64,000 bases of DNA from an uncultured Bacteroidales bacterium. GTDB lineage: Bacteria > Bacteroidota > Bacteroidia > Bacteroidales > FEN-979. The notes under the pieces were generated by a model. That model had not been told where the DNA came from. It saw only the letters and a list, made by a program, of their open reading frames with translations, and did no database searches. The stretch lies in NCBI GenBank assembly GCA_903903985.1, contig CAIVAT010000145.1, forward strand, positions 17,269 through 81,268, in the 5' to 3' direction. Below are positions 46,201-55,381 of the stretch, piece by piece; positions within the stretch are counted from its first letter, which is position 1; each line of letters begins with the position of its first letter. The position numbers were made by a program, and so were the translations under genes.

Positions 46201-47015
46201 CCGGATCATCTGCCCAGCTTGGAGTCGATGCAAAAAGGAGAAAACCCTCAGGAGCCAAAGCTGCCATTATCCGTGAAAAGGGTGTGAATCGCGATCGTGA
46301 CATGGCGTGGGCGCTTTACCTCGCCGGTTTCGATGTGAAGGATATCCATATGACCGACCTGATCACAGGCCGCGAAAACCTGGAAGATGTCAACATGATT
46401 GCCTTTGTTGGCGGATTTTCCAATTCAGATGTTCTTGGCTCTGCCAAAGGATGGGCAGGCGCATTCCTCTATAATGAACAGGCGAAACGTGCACTTGACA
46501 ACTTTTTCAAACGCGATGATACCCTGAGCCTTGGTGTTTGCAATGGCTGCCAGTTGCTTGTGGAACTCGGCCTGATCTATCCGGAACATGAAAAACATCC
46601 CTGGATGTCGTGGAATGATTCGCATAAATACGAGTGTTCCTTCGTTGGGCTTGAAATTCTTGATAACCATGCCGTGATGCTAAAAAGCCTTTCCGGTTCA
46701 AAACTCGGCATATGGGTGGCACATGGCGAAGGCAAATTCAACTTCCCCGCAAATGAAGAACAATACCATATTCCCGCAAAATTCAATTACCATGAATACC
46801 CCGCCAACCCAAACGGATCACAGTTCGATGCAGCTTGTATCGCCTCTGCCGACGGCCGGCACCTTGCCATCATGCCTCACCTTGAAGATTCCATCCTCCC
46901 GTGGCAATGGGCACACTATCCTGAAGATCGGCGGAAGGATGAAATAACACCATGGATTGAGGCGTTTGTAAATGCAAGGGAATGGATCCAGGGAAAGGTA
47001 AAAGGGAAAAAGTAA
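43254..47015 (+). CDS. purL: Phosphoribosylformylglycinamidine synthase
   Basis: A 1253-residue single-chain PurL making FGAM from FGAR, ATP and Gln in purine synthesis. The ATPase part has FSQVNSEHCRHKIF, KAETHNFPTTVEPFNGAATG and GGAVSSVATG; the C-terminal glutaminase has the nucleophile in LGVCNGCQLLVELG and the His/Glu in MPHLEDS. Three linkers look foreign and repeat-derived: residues 82-103 (43497-43562), the SSRVTCHSPL stretch (44978-45009) and VSNYELQISNYAP (45946-45984). All keep the frame. The C-terminal GKVKGKK and the stop lie in a purine-rich repeat. Confidence 0.96.
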   Translation: MVIFYKNSEHYYAVDCLEKPGADDLEKLNWLFGGADCIAEPVLKGSFIGPRREMVTPWSTNAVEITQNMGIKGIRRIEEFKSYDLRCMNNGSAVTPHTSRVTPFDPMLQHCYEGLDQEIFHISHTPEPILFIDDISAFNQQQGLSLSDEEVGYLTGLSRKMGRRLTDSEVFGFSQVNSEHCRHKIFNGTFIIDGKEMSESLFDMIRETSKAHPGNLVSAYKDNVAFIMGPEIEQFAPGKQNTADYFSIKDIHSVISLKAETHNFPTTVEPFNGAATGAGGEIRDRMAGGKGSIPLAGTAVYMTSYPRLGQGRSWEATLQVRNWLYQTPEEILIKASNGASDFGNKFGQALICGSVLTFELASDERTYGYDKVIMQAGGVGFAKKEDSLKDDPRADQYIVVLGGDNYRIGMGGGAVSSVATGEYGNAIELNAVQRSNPEMQKRVFNTIRAMTEMDVNPVVSIHDHGAGGHLNSLSELVETTGGTIQIDKLPVGDPTLSFKEIVSNESQERMGLILAEKDLALMQEIAKRERAPIYLVGHTTGDHQLIFEDSREGIRPIDLKLADFFGKPPKTVMTDSSRVTCHSPLIYDKTELQNYLNDVLQLEAVACKDWLTNKVDRAVSGKIAKQQTCGAIQLPLNNTGVVALDYQGKTGIATSLGHAPVAALIDPSAGSRLAIAKALTNLVWAPLTHGLKGVSLSANWMWPCKNAGEDARLYAAVKAVSDFAIELGINIPTGKDSLSMTQKYPGGKLVYSPGTVIISAVGEVLNVKKVVSPNLIPDIDSQLVYIPFSDCGFELGGSSLAQSLNQLGDQVPDVNDAACFSVTFSTLQGLVRSDTIMAGHDVAAGGLITTLLEMAFPVEHIGLDLNLDELARTDINPDRVGDPVRVMFSEKPGVVIQVSNYELQISNYAPLKAIPIGKITRERSLKVKFKDKTYDFDIDKLRDTWFKTSYLLDQKQSGDKLALERFLNYKKQPIQFNFHESFTGSSAQLGVDAKRRKPSGAKAAIIREKGVNRDRDMAWALYLAGFDVKDIHMTDLITGRENLEDVNMIAFVGGFSNSDVLGSAKGWAGAFLYNEQAKRALDNFFKRDDTLSLGVCNGCQLLVELGLIYPEHEKHPWMSWNDSHKYECSFVGLEILDNHAVMLKSLSGSKLGIWVAHGEGKFNFPANEEQYHIPAKFNYHEYPANPNGSQFDAACIASADGRHLAIMPHLEDSILPWQWAHYPEDRRKDEITPWIEAFVNAREWIQGKVKGKK
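43497..43562. repeat. Repeat-derived insert in purL
   Basis: TACGATTTACGATG (TTTACGA family) is followed by GTCACACCTCACACGTCACG (GTCAC family). It encodes about 22 residues (YDLRCMNNGSAV...) not expected between the RIEEF and FDPMLQ segments of PurL. Confidence 0.65.
45946..45984. repeat. Second repeat-like insert in purL
   Basis: TTTCAAATTATGAACTACAA followed by ATTTCGAATTATG encodes VSNYELQISNYAP, a twofold NY-x(0-2) pattern of the kind produced when simple AT-rich repeats are read in frame. Confidence 0.5.
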
Positions 47016-47094
47016 AAAGGAAAATTTTGTGCGGTTTCATTATTTTGGTGACTCGCAATTTTACGATCTCGATATTTCATTTTAATTTTCAAAT

Positions 47095-47856
47095 ATGATA
47101 AAAACAATTTTAATCACAGGCGCTACGGCGGGTTTCGGAAAAGCAATTGCAAGGAAATTTGCTGAAGCCGGTCACAACCTGATCATTACCGGGCGCCGCA
47201 AAGTGCTGCTGACTGAGCTTGCCAAAGAACTGATTACAACATTCAATATTGAAGTGCTTCCCCTTTGTTTTGATGTGAGAAATTTGAAAGAGGTGGAAAC
47301 GGCCATTGCCAATTTACCCGAGAAATGGAAAGGAATAGATATCCTGGTGAACAACGCCGGGCTTGCTGCTGGGCTGAATTCAATTCATGAGGCGGCTGTC
47401 GATGACTGGGAACGTATGATCGACACAAATGTCAAAGGATTACTCTACATGACCCGGTTTGTTGCGCCGATCATGGTGGGAAGGAAACAAGGCCATATCA
47501 TCAACATCGGATCGGTTGCAGGCAGGGAGGTTTACCCGATGGGCAATGTTTATTGTGGTACGAAATTCGCCGTGGATGCCATCACCAAAGGAACCCGGAT
47601 CGACCTGCTTTCACACAACATCAAGGTAACCCAGATCGCCCCGGGCGCAGCCAATACCGAATTTTCGCTTGTTCGTTTCAAAGGGGATAAAACCAGGGCC
47701 GATAATGTATATAATGGTTTCCAGCCACTTACAGCTGAAGATATAGCCGATACGGTCTTTTATGTAACAACGCTTCCCGCCCATGTTAATGTCAATGACC
47801 TGGTACTGATGCCAACCGCACAGGCAAGTACCGTGAATTTCCACAGGGAACAGTGA
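47095..47856 (+). CDS. Short-chain dehydrogenase, YdfG-like
   Basis: A 253-residue classical SDR: ILITGATAGFGKAIARKFAE (cofactor loop), ILVNNAGLAAGL, INIGSVAGREVYPMGNVYCGTKFAV (Ser and YxxxK) and QIAPGAANTEFSLVRFKGD. It resembles the YdfG/serine-3-hydroxyacid dehydrogenase clade, using NADP and acting on 3-hydroxy acids. It lies alone between purL and a T9SS protein. A dispersed repeat starts at its TGA stop. Confidence 0.9.
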   Translation: MIKTILITGATAGFGKAIARKFAEAGHNLIITGRRKVLLTELAKELITTFNIEVLPLCFDVRNLKEVETAIANLPEKWKGIDILVNNAGLAAGLNSIHEAAVDDWERMIDTNVKGLLYMTRFVAPIMVGRKQGHIINIGSVAGREVYPMGNVYCGTKFAVDAITKGTRIDLLSHNIKVTQIAPGAANTEFSLVRFKGDKTRADNVYNGFQPLTAEDIADTVFYVTTLPAHVNVNDLVLMPTAQASTVNFHREQ

Positions 47857-47886
47857 AGGGAAATAGTGAAATAGCGAAACGGTGAG
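47857..47886. repeat. Dispersed repeat (GTGAAATAGC family)
   Basis: GGGAAATAGTGAAATAGCGA followed by AACGGTGAG, directly after the SDR stop. It shares the GTGAAATAGC core with the copies at 43150 and (inverted) 6442. Confidence 0.65.
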
Positions 47887-47916
47887 ATTTTGTACTTTTA
47901 CTGAAAATCATCAGCG

Positions 47917-50619
47917 ATGAAGAATTTCCGTTTATTGAGAAACTTATTCCTGATTGCACTCTTTTTCCCAATCCTTGTTTCCGGGCAGGACTGGCAGAAT
48001 ATCTGTTCTCCAGGGATAACACTCTATCAACAGTCATCCAATCTGGCAGGAATCCGCTTCACAAATGTTGAACCAATGGGAAACCAGGATACCCTGTTCA
48101 CGACATTTAGTGCATGGGGATATGATATCATGAATTATCGGACCTTTTTCGGGTCCATTCTCGGGAAATCAATACTGAAAACGCATGACGGCTGGTTTGT
48201 GTGTTTCAACATATTCCCAAGCGATACGTTCTACAAGGTTTCCTTGAATACACGAGCCGTTCCTGGTGATAAATGGATTATTTACCGAAAAAAATTCAAT
48301 CCAAACCTGCTGGTGGAAGCGGAGGTAACCGCTCAGGCCACGGATACCATCCTGGGTTCTGTCGATTCCGTCAGGATCTTCACATTGCAGGCAAAAGATT
48401 CAAGCGGAAACAACCTGGCGAATAGCATCAATGGGAAGCAGATCATCCTCAGCAAACATTATGGACTGGTGAAAACCCGTGACTTCAATAACTTTATGGG
48501 CACAGATGAGTATCTTCTTGCCGGGAAATCAACACCACAAATCGGGATGCAGGAGATCACCGGGAAAGAGATCTTTAATTTCCAGGCCGGGGATGTTTTT
48601 CACTACACGGGATCCTATGCGAAAGCCTCCGGTCCTGATATCACCAGGTATACCTGGAAGGAGACCAGGGAAATCCTTGTGAGTGGACCCATCCCGGGAG
48701 GCTACCATTACCAGGTGAAACAATGCATACTAAAATCATACACGGCGCCAAAGATTGATACAACCTATTCCAGCGAAGTATCTGATCAAATTTATATGTA
48801 CAACTTATACACGGAAGATCCGTATTTCAGGATGCCCCTTGAAGAACTGCAGTCCCAGTATTCTCCCATTGACAATAACTTTTACAGCTTTTCCCGGAGT
48901 GTCAGGGAGAATGGCCGTCAGCAGAAGAATGTTGTCAGCTGCGGATATTATTGCAATCAATATGGCTGTTTCAGCGGAAATGGCTATGGATGCTTTCCCG
49001 ACGACATTTCTTTGGTTGACGGGCTGGGAATCGTCCATTTTCACCAGGTAAAGATCAATGATGATGATGCTCCCAACGCCTCCTTCCCTTATCCGCTGGA
49101 GGTTTCCTATGACCAGGTTTACTACAAAAAGGATACAATTACCCACGGAACACCTGTTGTAATTGTCTTCCATCCAGATGGTTACCGCGTCAACCCGTCA
49201 AATGCTGCGTTGTATTACCGCGATGATGCCGGCAGGATAAATTCATTTCGTGTGGATGCTGCCCGGGCCCTCACCGGGAAGGATTCCGTTTTCATCACTT
49301 TCCCGACCATCCGGCCTGTGGCAGGATCGAATTGCATGGATACCGCCGGCGGCTCCCTACTTGGCAGGAATATAATCATGCGTAACCTGGGAAAGTACCA
49401 GTTCCTCAACAACAATCGCGACACCCTTACATTGAATTCCGCAGCAACTTATGGCGGATTCTGGAAGTTCTGTTCTCTTTTGGGTGGAAGTCCCATCATT
49501 GCCACCGTCGCCTCGGTTGGAGTCCAGGAAGTATTTGGCGTTTTTGACACGGTCAAGATCATCTCGTTCCAGGCTTATGGGATGACCGGTCAACCGATAC
49601 CTCACAAGATAAATGGGAAGACCATCAGCCTGAGCAACTCCTTCGGGTTTCTCAATGTATTCGATTTTACGCTGGCACCCGACTCACTGGTGTTTTACAA
49701 CCTCGCGGGAATTTCATCGCCGGCGCTGGGGTTGCAGGACCTTACCTGGAACCGCATCTATAATTTTGATACCGGAGATTGTTTTCATTACAAAAAGTAT
49801 CACATTGAACCGGGGCCAAGCATCGATTCGGTTGAAACCAAAACCATGTTGACCATCCTGGATAAAACAATTCACCCGGACGGGGATTCAATCACCTACC
49901 ATGCTGGAAGATGCGCCCTGATCACTCACCATCTTCCAAATGGCAGTTATATCCTCCCCGGGATAAAAGATACCATTGCCATTACCTTCAGCTCCGGAAG
50001 TTTTCCCTACCCGGGATGGTCGCAAAGACAGCCAGATGAATTTTATCCCTATCCCGGGGCCGAAGGAGAACTTTGCGACCATTTCATGATGGTGGATCCA
50101 AGCGAATATAATGGCCGTCAGCTCAGGGAATCCCTGATGCCGGCATTTTCCAGGTCCTCGCAAAATTGCTGGATTCCTGCAGATGGATTATCTCCCGGCA
50201 CTTATCGCTATGCCGATGGATTGGGTCTTGTCCTTCATGAACCGGGCGATCCTTCTTTGCCGGGGAGTTACCAAGAAAAGCTTGTCTGGTACCTGAAAGG
50301 CACTGAAACCTGGGGAACACCGGTTGCTGAAAGTTGTTCTTCCCTTCTTGACCAGGAGGAGATTGCAGGGACGGTTGGTATTGTTGTTAAGATCAACCCG
50401 TCACCGGTTGGTACCTTCGCAATCGTTACTGTTGACAATCTTGTGCCTTTTAAACAGTGTGAGTTCGTTCTCTATAATTTAATGGGGAAAGCGGTCGTTT
50501 CCACAGTCTTGATGAACCGGCAGACAATCATTCCACGCACAAACATACGCTCCGGTCTTTATACATGGAAGGTCATCACCCCTTCGGGACCATTTTCCGG
50601 AAAAATCATTTTCAATTAG
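47917..50619 (+). CDS. T9SS type A protein with duplicated module
   Basis: A 900-residue secreted protein with the signal MKNFRLLRNLFLIALFFPIL. It is built of two related halves. Residues 120-230 (FTLQAKDSSGNNLANSINGK, then QIILSKHYGLVKTRDF and FNFQAGDVFHY) match 516-625 (ISFQAYGMTGQPIPHKINGK, TISLSNSFGFLNVFDF, YNFDTGDCFHY). Each half later has a DGLGIV/DGLGLV and a ...GTPV segment. A Cys-rich knot (CGYYCNQYGCFSGNGYGC) is present only in the first half. The last ~80 residues are a type A sorting domain (VKINPSPVGTFAIVTV ... SGLYTWKVI). No known family; cell-surface or released. Confidence 0.8.
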   Translation: MKNFRLLRNLFLIALFFPILVSGQDWQNICSPGITLYQQSSNLAGIRFTNVEPMGNQDTLFTTFSAWGYDIMNYRTFFGSILGKSILKTHDGWFVCFNIFPSDTFYKVSLNTRAVPGDKWIIYRKKFNPNLLVEAEVTAQATDTILGSVDSVRIFTLQAKDSSGNNLANSINGKQIILSKHYGLVKTRDFNNFMGTDEYLLAGKSTPQIGMQEITGKEIFNFQAGDVFHYTGSYAKASGPDITRYTWKETREILVSGPIPGGYHYQVKQCILKSYTAPKIDTTYSSEVSDQIYMYNLYTEDPYFRMPLEELQSQYSPIDNNFYSFSRSVRENGRQQKNVVSCGYYCNQYGCFSGNGYGCFPDDISLVDGLGIVHFHQVKINDDDAPNASFPYPLEVSYDQVYYKKDTITHGTPVVIVFHPDGYRVNPSNAALYYRDDAGRINSFRVDAARALTGKDSVFITFPTIRPVAGSNCMDTAGGSLLGRNIIMRNLGKYQFLNNNRDTLTLNSAATYGGFWKFCSLLGGSPIIATVASVGVQEVFGVFDTVKIISFQAYGMTGQPIPHKINGKTISLSNSFGFLNVFDFTLAPDSLVFYNLAGISSPALGLQDLTWNRIYNFDTGDCFHYKKYHIEPGPSIDSVETKTMLTILDKTIHPDGDSITYHAGRCALITHHLPNGSYILPGIKDTIAITFSSGSFPYPGWSQRQPDEFYPYPGAEGELCDHFMMVDPSEYNGRQLRESLMPAFSRSSQNCWIPADGLSPGTYRYADGLGLVLHEPGDPSLPGSYQEKLVWYLKGTETWGTPVAESCSSLLDQEEIAGTVGIVVKINPSPVGTFAIVTVDNLVPFKQCEFVLYNLMGKAVVSTVLMNRQTIIPRTNIRSGLYTWKVITPSGPFSGKIIFN

Positions 50620-50751
50620 TTCCGGAATGTTATGGAATTAAATTATTTTACAAATTTTCCATACCTCGTTACCTCATTTTTTCACTTTTCCGCCATTTTC
50701 TCTATCATTGCATAAAATTCTGATCATCATGTTCATTTAATTCAAACTGTT

Positions 50752-52515
50752 ATGGAAGTAACCCGCATTTTTGATCTGTTAGCATACCATGAAGCAACGT
50801 TCAAGCCAAAAGACGACGTTGTTGCCTCCAAAGAAAATGGATCATGGGCAAAATACAGTATTAAACAATACAGGGAGATTGTCGATAACATCAGTTTTGG
50901 ATTCCTTGCAATGGGTGTTCAACCCGGTGATAAAATTGCCCAGATCAGCTCAAACCGTGCGGAATGGAATTTTGTTGATATGGCCATCCTGCAGGTCGGA
51001 GCGATCCATGTGCCGATCTATCCAACCATCAGCGAATCTGATTATAAGTACATACTCAGCCATGCTGAAGTAACTTATGTATTTATTTCGGGCCAGGATT
51101 TATTGAGGAAGATTGATCACATCCTTCCAGAGATGTCGAACATCAAAGGGGTTTTTACCTATAAAGACCACCACGAGCACAAGCATCTGAATGAACTGAT
51201 CGAACTGGGGAAACAGTATAATGACAAAAACCAGCTTGAGACCCGGAAAGCCGCGATAGTCCCGGACGATCTCGCAACCATCATATACACTTCAGGCACT
51301 ACCGGTAATCCCAAGGGGGTGATGCTCAGCCACCAGAACATTATTTCGAATTTTATGGTATGTGCCTATATTCCTCATTTTGGTGAAGAGGCAAAAGCGG
51401 TGAGCTATCTGCCATTGTGCCATGTATATGAACGGATGTTAAACTATCTCTATCACTACCTTGGATTTTCAATATATTATGCCGAGAACCTGGGAACCAT
51501 CACCGACAACATGAAGGAGGTCAGCCCTGATATTTTGTCGACCGTTCCCCGTTTGCTTGAAAAAATTTATGACAAGTTATTTGCCACAGGCCATAAGCTG
51601 ACCGGTGTGAAGCGGTGGATCTTCTTCTGGGCACTGCACCTGGCCTTGCGTTACGAACTGAATGGCGCCAATGGCTGGTTTTATGAATTAAAAAGAAAGC
51701 TCTACGACAAACTGGTTTATTCCAAATGGCGTGCTGCCCTTGGAGGAAAGCATCTGCTGGTTGTCTCAGGAGGTGCAGCGTTGCAGCCACGCCTCGCCCG
51801 GATGTTCACCTGTGCCGGCATCAACGTACTGGAAGGCTATGGATTAACAGAGACCTCCCCCGTGATTGCTGTCAACGACCTTACAAAAAACGGGACAAAG
51901 TTCGGAACAGTCGGCAAAGTTTTAAAAGGCGTACAGGTGAAAATTGCAGATGATGGAGAAATTTTGTGCAAAGGTCCGAACGTTATGAAGGGTTATTTCA
52001 AGGAGCCCGAAATGACCAGCGAATCCATCGAACCGGATGGCTGGTTCCACACCGGCGACCTCGGTCAAATTGAACCGGAAGGCCATTTGAAGATCACCGG
52101 CAGGAAGAAAGAACTGTTTAAAACCTCTTTTGGCAAGTATGTCAGTCCACAACCCATTGAAGATACGTTCAAGGAATCGCTGTTTATTGATCAGATTGTG
52201 GTGGTTGGGGAGAATCAGAAATTTGCGGGCGCCCTCATTGTTCCCGACTTCATTTTCCTCAAATCGTATTGTGCCGTCAAGGAGATCCCCTATACCACGA
52301 ACACCGAGATGGTCAATCTGCCGCGTATCAGGAAACGGTTTCAAACCGAGGTTGACAAATATAACAAACACTTTGGTGACACCGAAAAAATCAAGAGCTG
52401 GGTTTTACTTGATACGGAGTGGACCTTTGATACCGGGGAAATAACCCCGACGATGAAACTGAAACGAAATGCCATCATCAAAAAATACGAAGAGAAAATT
52501 GCAAATCTTTTTTAA
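50752..52515 (+). CDS. Long-chain acyl-CoA synthetase 1
   Basis: A 587-residue AMP-forming ligase (FadD-like) activating fatty acids to acyl-CoA. Motifs are IIYTSGTTGNPKGVMLSHQN (ATP loop), EGYGLTETSPVIAVN (acyl-adenylate), WFHTGDLGQIEPEGHLKITG and RKKELFKTSFGKYVSPQPIE (C-terminal hinge Lys region). It starts MEVTRIFDLLAYHEATF. It is followed after 29 nt by a close paralogue, so the two are probably co-transcribed. Confidence 0.94.
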   Translation: MEVTRIFDLLAYHEATFKPKDDVVASKENGSWAKYSIKQYREIVDNISFGFLAMGVQPGDKIAQISSNRAEWNFVDMAILQVGAIHVPIYPTISESDYKYILSHAEVTYVFISGQDLLRKIDHILPEMSNIKGVFTYKDHHEHKHLNELIELGKQYNDKNQLETRKAAIVPDDLATIIYTSGTTGNPKGVMLSHQNIISNFMVCAYIPHFGEEAKAVSYLPLCHVYERMLNYLYHYLGFSIYYAENLGTITDNMKEVSPDILSTVPRLLEKIYDKLFATGHKLTGVKRWIFFWALHLALRYELNGANGWFYELKRKLYDKLVYSKWRAALGGKHLLVVSGGAALQPRLARMFTCAGINVLEGYGLTETSPVIAVNDLTKNGTKFGTVGKVLKGVQVKIADDGEILCKGPNVMKGYFKEPEMTSESIEPDGWFHTGDLGQIEPEGHLKITGRKKELFKTSFGKYVSPQPIEDTFKESLFIDQIVVVGENQKFAGALIVPDFIFLKSYCAVKEIPYTTNTEMVNLPRIRKRFQTEVDKYNKHFGDTEKIKSWVLLDTEWTFDTGEITPTMKLKRNAIIKKYEEKIANLF

Positions 52516-52544
52516 CAAACAGTTGTTTTTGCCATTTGGATAAA

Positions 52545-54341
52545 ATGAACCAAGTTACCCGAATCTTCGATCTTCTGGAATTGTACCTGGATAAATACAG
52601 TTCCATTCAAGACCTTTTCAACATTAAAAAAGGGGGCGTTTGGGTTCGTTATTCCGCACAGGATTATATCAGGAACAGCAACCTGATCAGTATGGGCCTG
52701 ATCTCACTTGGAATCACCAAAGGAACCCGGATTGCCATTGTGATGAACAATTGCCCGGAATGGAACTTTTTCGACATTGGCATCCTTCAGACCGGAGCTG
52801 TTCAGGTTCCGGTTTATCCTACGATCAGCGAAGAAAACTACCGTTATATTTTCAAAGATGCCGAAATCGAATACCTGGTTTTTTCCGATCAGGTGATTTA
52901 TAACAGGATTAAAAATGTACTTCCCGGAATATCCGGGCTGAAGGCTGTTTTTTCCATCGAACCTGTTGATGGGATCCGAAACTGGAATGAGATCCTTGAA
53001 TTGGGCAAACATGACCCTCATGCGGATGAACTTGATGCCATCAAGAAAACCATCCGACCAGACGACCTGGCAACCATCATTTATACATCCGGTACAACTG
53101 GCCGCCCCAAGGGAGTAATGTTATCGCACCATAATTTTGTTACCAATTACATGGCCGTAGGTGAAATAATACCGCTGGTGATACACGACCGTGTTGTCAG
53201 TTTTTTACCGCTTTGCCATGTATACGAGCGTACTGCAGGTTATGTGTATCAGTCTTTTGGTGTTTCAATCTATTATGTTGACAGCATCGATGAGCTGGGG
53301 CATTATATCCGCGAGGTAAAGCCCCATGGATTTGTATCGGTACCCCGAGTTTTTGAAAAAATATACAATAAAATCGTCGCCAGGGGACGGCAGTTACCCC
53401 TGCCCCTGAAGATCTTGTTTTTCTGGGCGCTCAGGCAAGGGCACAAGTTTGAACTTGATCATGCCCGCGGATTGGTTTATGACGTAAAATTATTCCTTGC
53501 CAACCTGCTAGTCTTTCGAAAATGGCGCACCGAATTAGGGGGTGAACTTAAATTCATTGTATCGGGAAGTGCACCTTTACATCCAAGGCTGGCGCGTGTT
53601 TTCTGGGCTGCTAAGATACCGGTTCTGGAGGCATATGGGCTTACAGAGACCTCTCCCGGCGTTACCTTTAACCGCTTCGAACCCGGTGGAATGAAATTTG
53701 GCACGGTGGGCCCTTTGTTGACAGGAAACCAGATGAAAATTGCCGAAGACGGTGAAGTGCTTTGCAAAGGCCCCAACATCATGTTGGGCTACCTGAACCG
53801 GCCGGAAAAAACTGCGGAAGCGATTGATGCCGATGGGTGGTTACACACCGGAGATATCGGTGTCATTGAAGACGGAAAATTTCTCAAGATAACCGACCGG
53901 AAAAAAGAGATCTTTAAAACCTCAGGAGGTAAATTCATCGCACCTCAGCCCATCGAGCAGCGGATCAATGAATCTCCCTTTATCGAACACATCATGGTGG
54001 TTGGAGAAAACCGCAATTACCCGGCTGCCTTGATTATCCCGAACTTTGAATACCTTAGGAACTGGTGTGAAGTAAAAAACATAGTATTTGTCTCAAGGGA
54101 AAAAGTGGTGAAAAACCCGGTTGTAATACGCAGGATCCGGAAGGAGGTTGAACGTTTCAACCAGGATCTCGATAAGACCGAGAAAATAAAGAAAATCAGG
54201 TTGCTGGCTGCCGAATGGACCACCGATTCGGGTGAAATCTCCCCCACGCTCAAGCTCCGCCGTAAGTTTATCATTGAAAAGTACAGCCAGATCATCGAAG
54301 AGACCTACCGGTCCTCCGAATTCAACTACCGGGTTGAATAG
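52545..54341 (+). CDS. Long-chain acyl-CoA synthetase 2
   Basis: A 598-residue paralogue of the preceding gene (MNQVTRIFDLLELYLDKY aligns with its start, supporting the ATG at 52545 over a TTG at 52536). IIYTSGTTGRPKGVMLSHHN, EAYGLTETSPGVTFN, WLHTGDIGVIEDGKFLKITD and RKKEIFKTSGGKFIAPQPIE are all intact, so both copies should be active. Different chain-length or branched-acid preference is plausible. Its stop is 2 nt from the stop of the convergent holA. Confidence 0.94.
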   Translation: MNQVTRIFDLLELYLDKYSSIQDLFNIKKGGVWVRYSAQDYIRNSNLISMGLISLGITKGTRIAIVMNNCPEWNFFDIGILQTGAVQVPVYPTISEENYRYIFKDAEIEYLVFSDQVIYNRIKNVLPGISGLKAVFSIEPVDGIRNWNEILELGKHDPHADELDAIKKTIRPDDLATIIYTSGTTGRPKGVMLSHHNFVTNYMAVGEIIPLVIHDRVVSFLPLCHVYERTAGYVYQSFGVSIYYVDSIDELGHYIREVKPHGFVSVPRVFEKIYNKIVARGRQLPLPLKILFFWALRQGHKFELDHARGLVYDVKLFLANLLVFRKWRTELGGELKFIVSGSAPLHPRLARVFWAAKIPVLEAYGLTETSPGVTFNRFEPGGMKFGTVGPLLTGNQMKIAEDGEVLCKGPNIMLGYLNRPEKTAEAIDADGWLHTGDIGVIEDGKFLKITDRKKEIFKTSGGKFIAPQPIEQRINESPFIEHIMVVGENRNYPAALIIPNFEYLRNWCEVKNIVFVSREKVVKNPVVIRRIRKEVERFNQDLDKTEKIKKIRLLAAEWTTDSGEISPTLKLRRKFIIEKYSQIIEETYRSSEFNYRVE

Positions 54342-54343
54342 CC

Positions 54344-55360
54344 TCAGTGCAGGATTTTGAAGATCAACTCTTTCATTAACTCACCATCGCTCGCTGAGGC
54401 ATTTTCGACCCCTTTTGCTTTCAGATCATATTCCCGCAGCAGTGAAATGATTGAAACAATATTCCTGACCGGAAAAGTCTTTGCGGCCTGCTGGTAATCG
54501 GCCACAAAAAAAGGATTAACAGAAAGGGCTGATGCTACTGAATTTTTCGACTTATCAGGCAGGTAATGATAGGTGAGCACCTTCGAAAAATAGGAAAACA
54601 GGATTGGGATCACTTTCACCAGCGGGTTCTCTTTTGGGTTTGCAGCAAAATAGAGGATGATCTGGTTTGCTTTAAAAATATCTTTCCTGGCCAGGGCCTT
54701 TTGCAGCTCAAACACATTGAAATCCTTACTGATCCCGATGTTTTTCTCAACATACCCTTCATTGATTTCAGACCCCGCCGGGATGTTGATCAGCAGTTTC
54801 TGTATTTCATTGGCAATTTTCCCGAGGTCGGCCCCCAGGAATTCGGTAATCAGGGCTGCGGCCTTTGGCGTGATGGAATATCCCCGCTGGTGCAGGTAAT
54901 CGTTGATCCACTCGGGAACTTTGTTATCGTAAAGCCTGGCAGATTCAAAAGCAATCCCCTTCTTCTCTATAGCCTTGTATAGTCCTTTGCGCTTGTCGAG
55001 TTTCCCGTATTTATAACATAAAACCAGGATCGTTGAGGCGAGCGGGCCTTCAATATAGGGCTGAAAGTCTTCGATTTTATCCAGGTCCTGCGCTTCCTTG
55101 ACAATCAAAACCTGGTAGTTCGACATCATCGGGAATCGCTTGGCATAACTCACCAGGGTCATTACATTGGAATCCTTGCCATAGGCAATCGTTTGATTGA
55201 ACTCTTTCTCAAGATCACTCAGGATGTTTTGTTCCATGTAATCGGAGAGGGCGTCAATAAAATAGGATTCCTCGCCATGCAGCAGGTAAACCGGGTAATA
55301 GATCTGATTTTTCAGGTCGCTCAGAAGATTTTCAAAACTGATGCTGTTCCTTTCAGCCAT
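54344..55360 (-). CDS. holA: DNA polymerase III subunit delta
   Basis: A 338-residue HolA-type clamp-loader subunit. The N-terminus reads PVYLLHGEESYFIDALSDYM, followed by the pattern typical of delta (FPMMSNYQVLIVKEAQDLDK, LYDNKVPEWINDYLHQRGYS, AALITEFLGADLGKIANEIQKL). The delta subunit opens the beta clamp for loading. It is followed upstream by AMP nucleosidase on the same strand, with a 21-nt gap. Confidence 0.93.
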   Translation of the reverse strand: MAERNSISFENLLSDLKNQIYYPVYLLHGEESYFIDALSDYMEQNILSDLEKEFNQTIAYGKDSNVMTLVSYAKRFPMMSNYQVLIVKEAQDLDKIEDFQPYIEGPLASTILVLCYKYGKLDKRKGLYKAIEKKGIAFESARLYDNKVPEWINDYLHQRGYSITPKAAALITEFLGADLGKIANEIQKLLINIPAGSEINEGYVEKNIGISKDFNVFELQKALARKDIFKANQIILYFAANPKENPLVKVIPILFSYFSKVLTYHYLPDKSKNSVASALSVNPFFVADYQQAAKTFPVRNIVSIISLLREYDLKAKGVENASASDGELMKELIFKILH

Positions 55361-55381
55361 GAATTCTTGATTTATTGCTTA

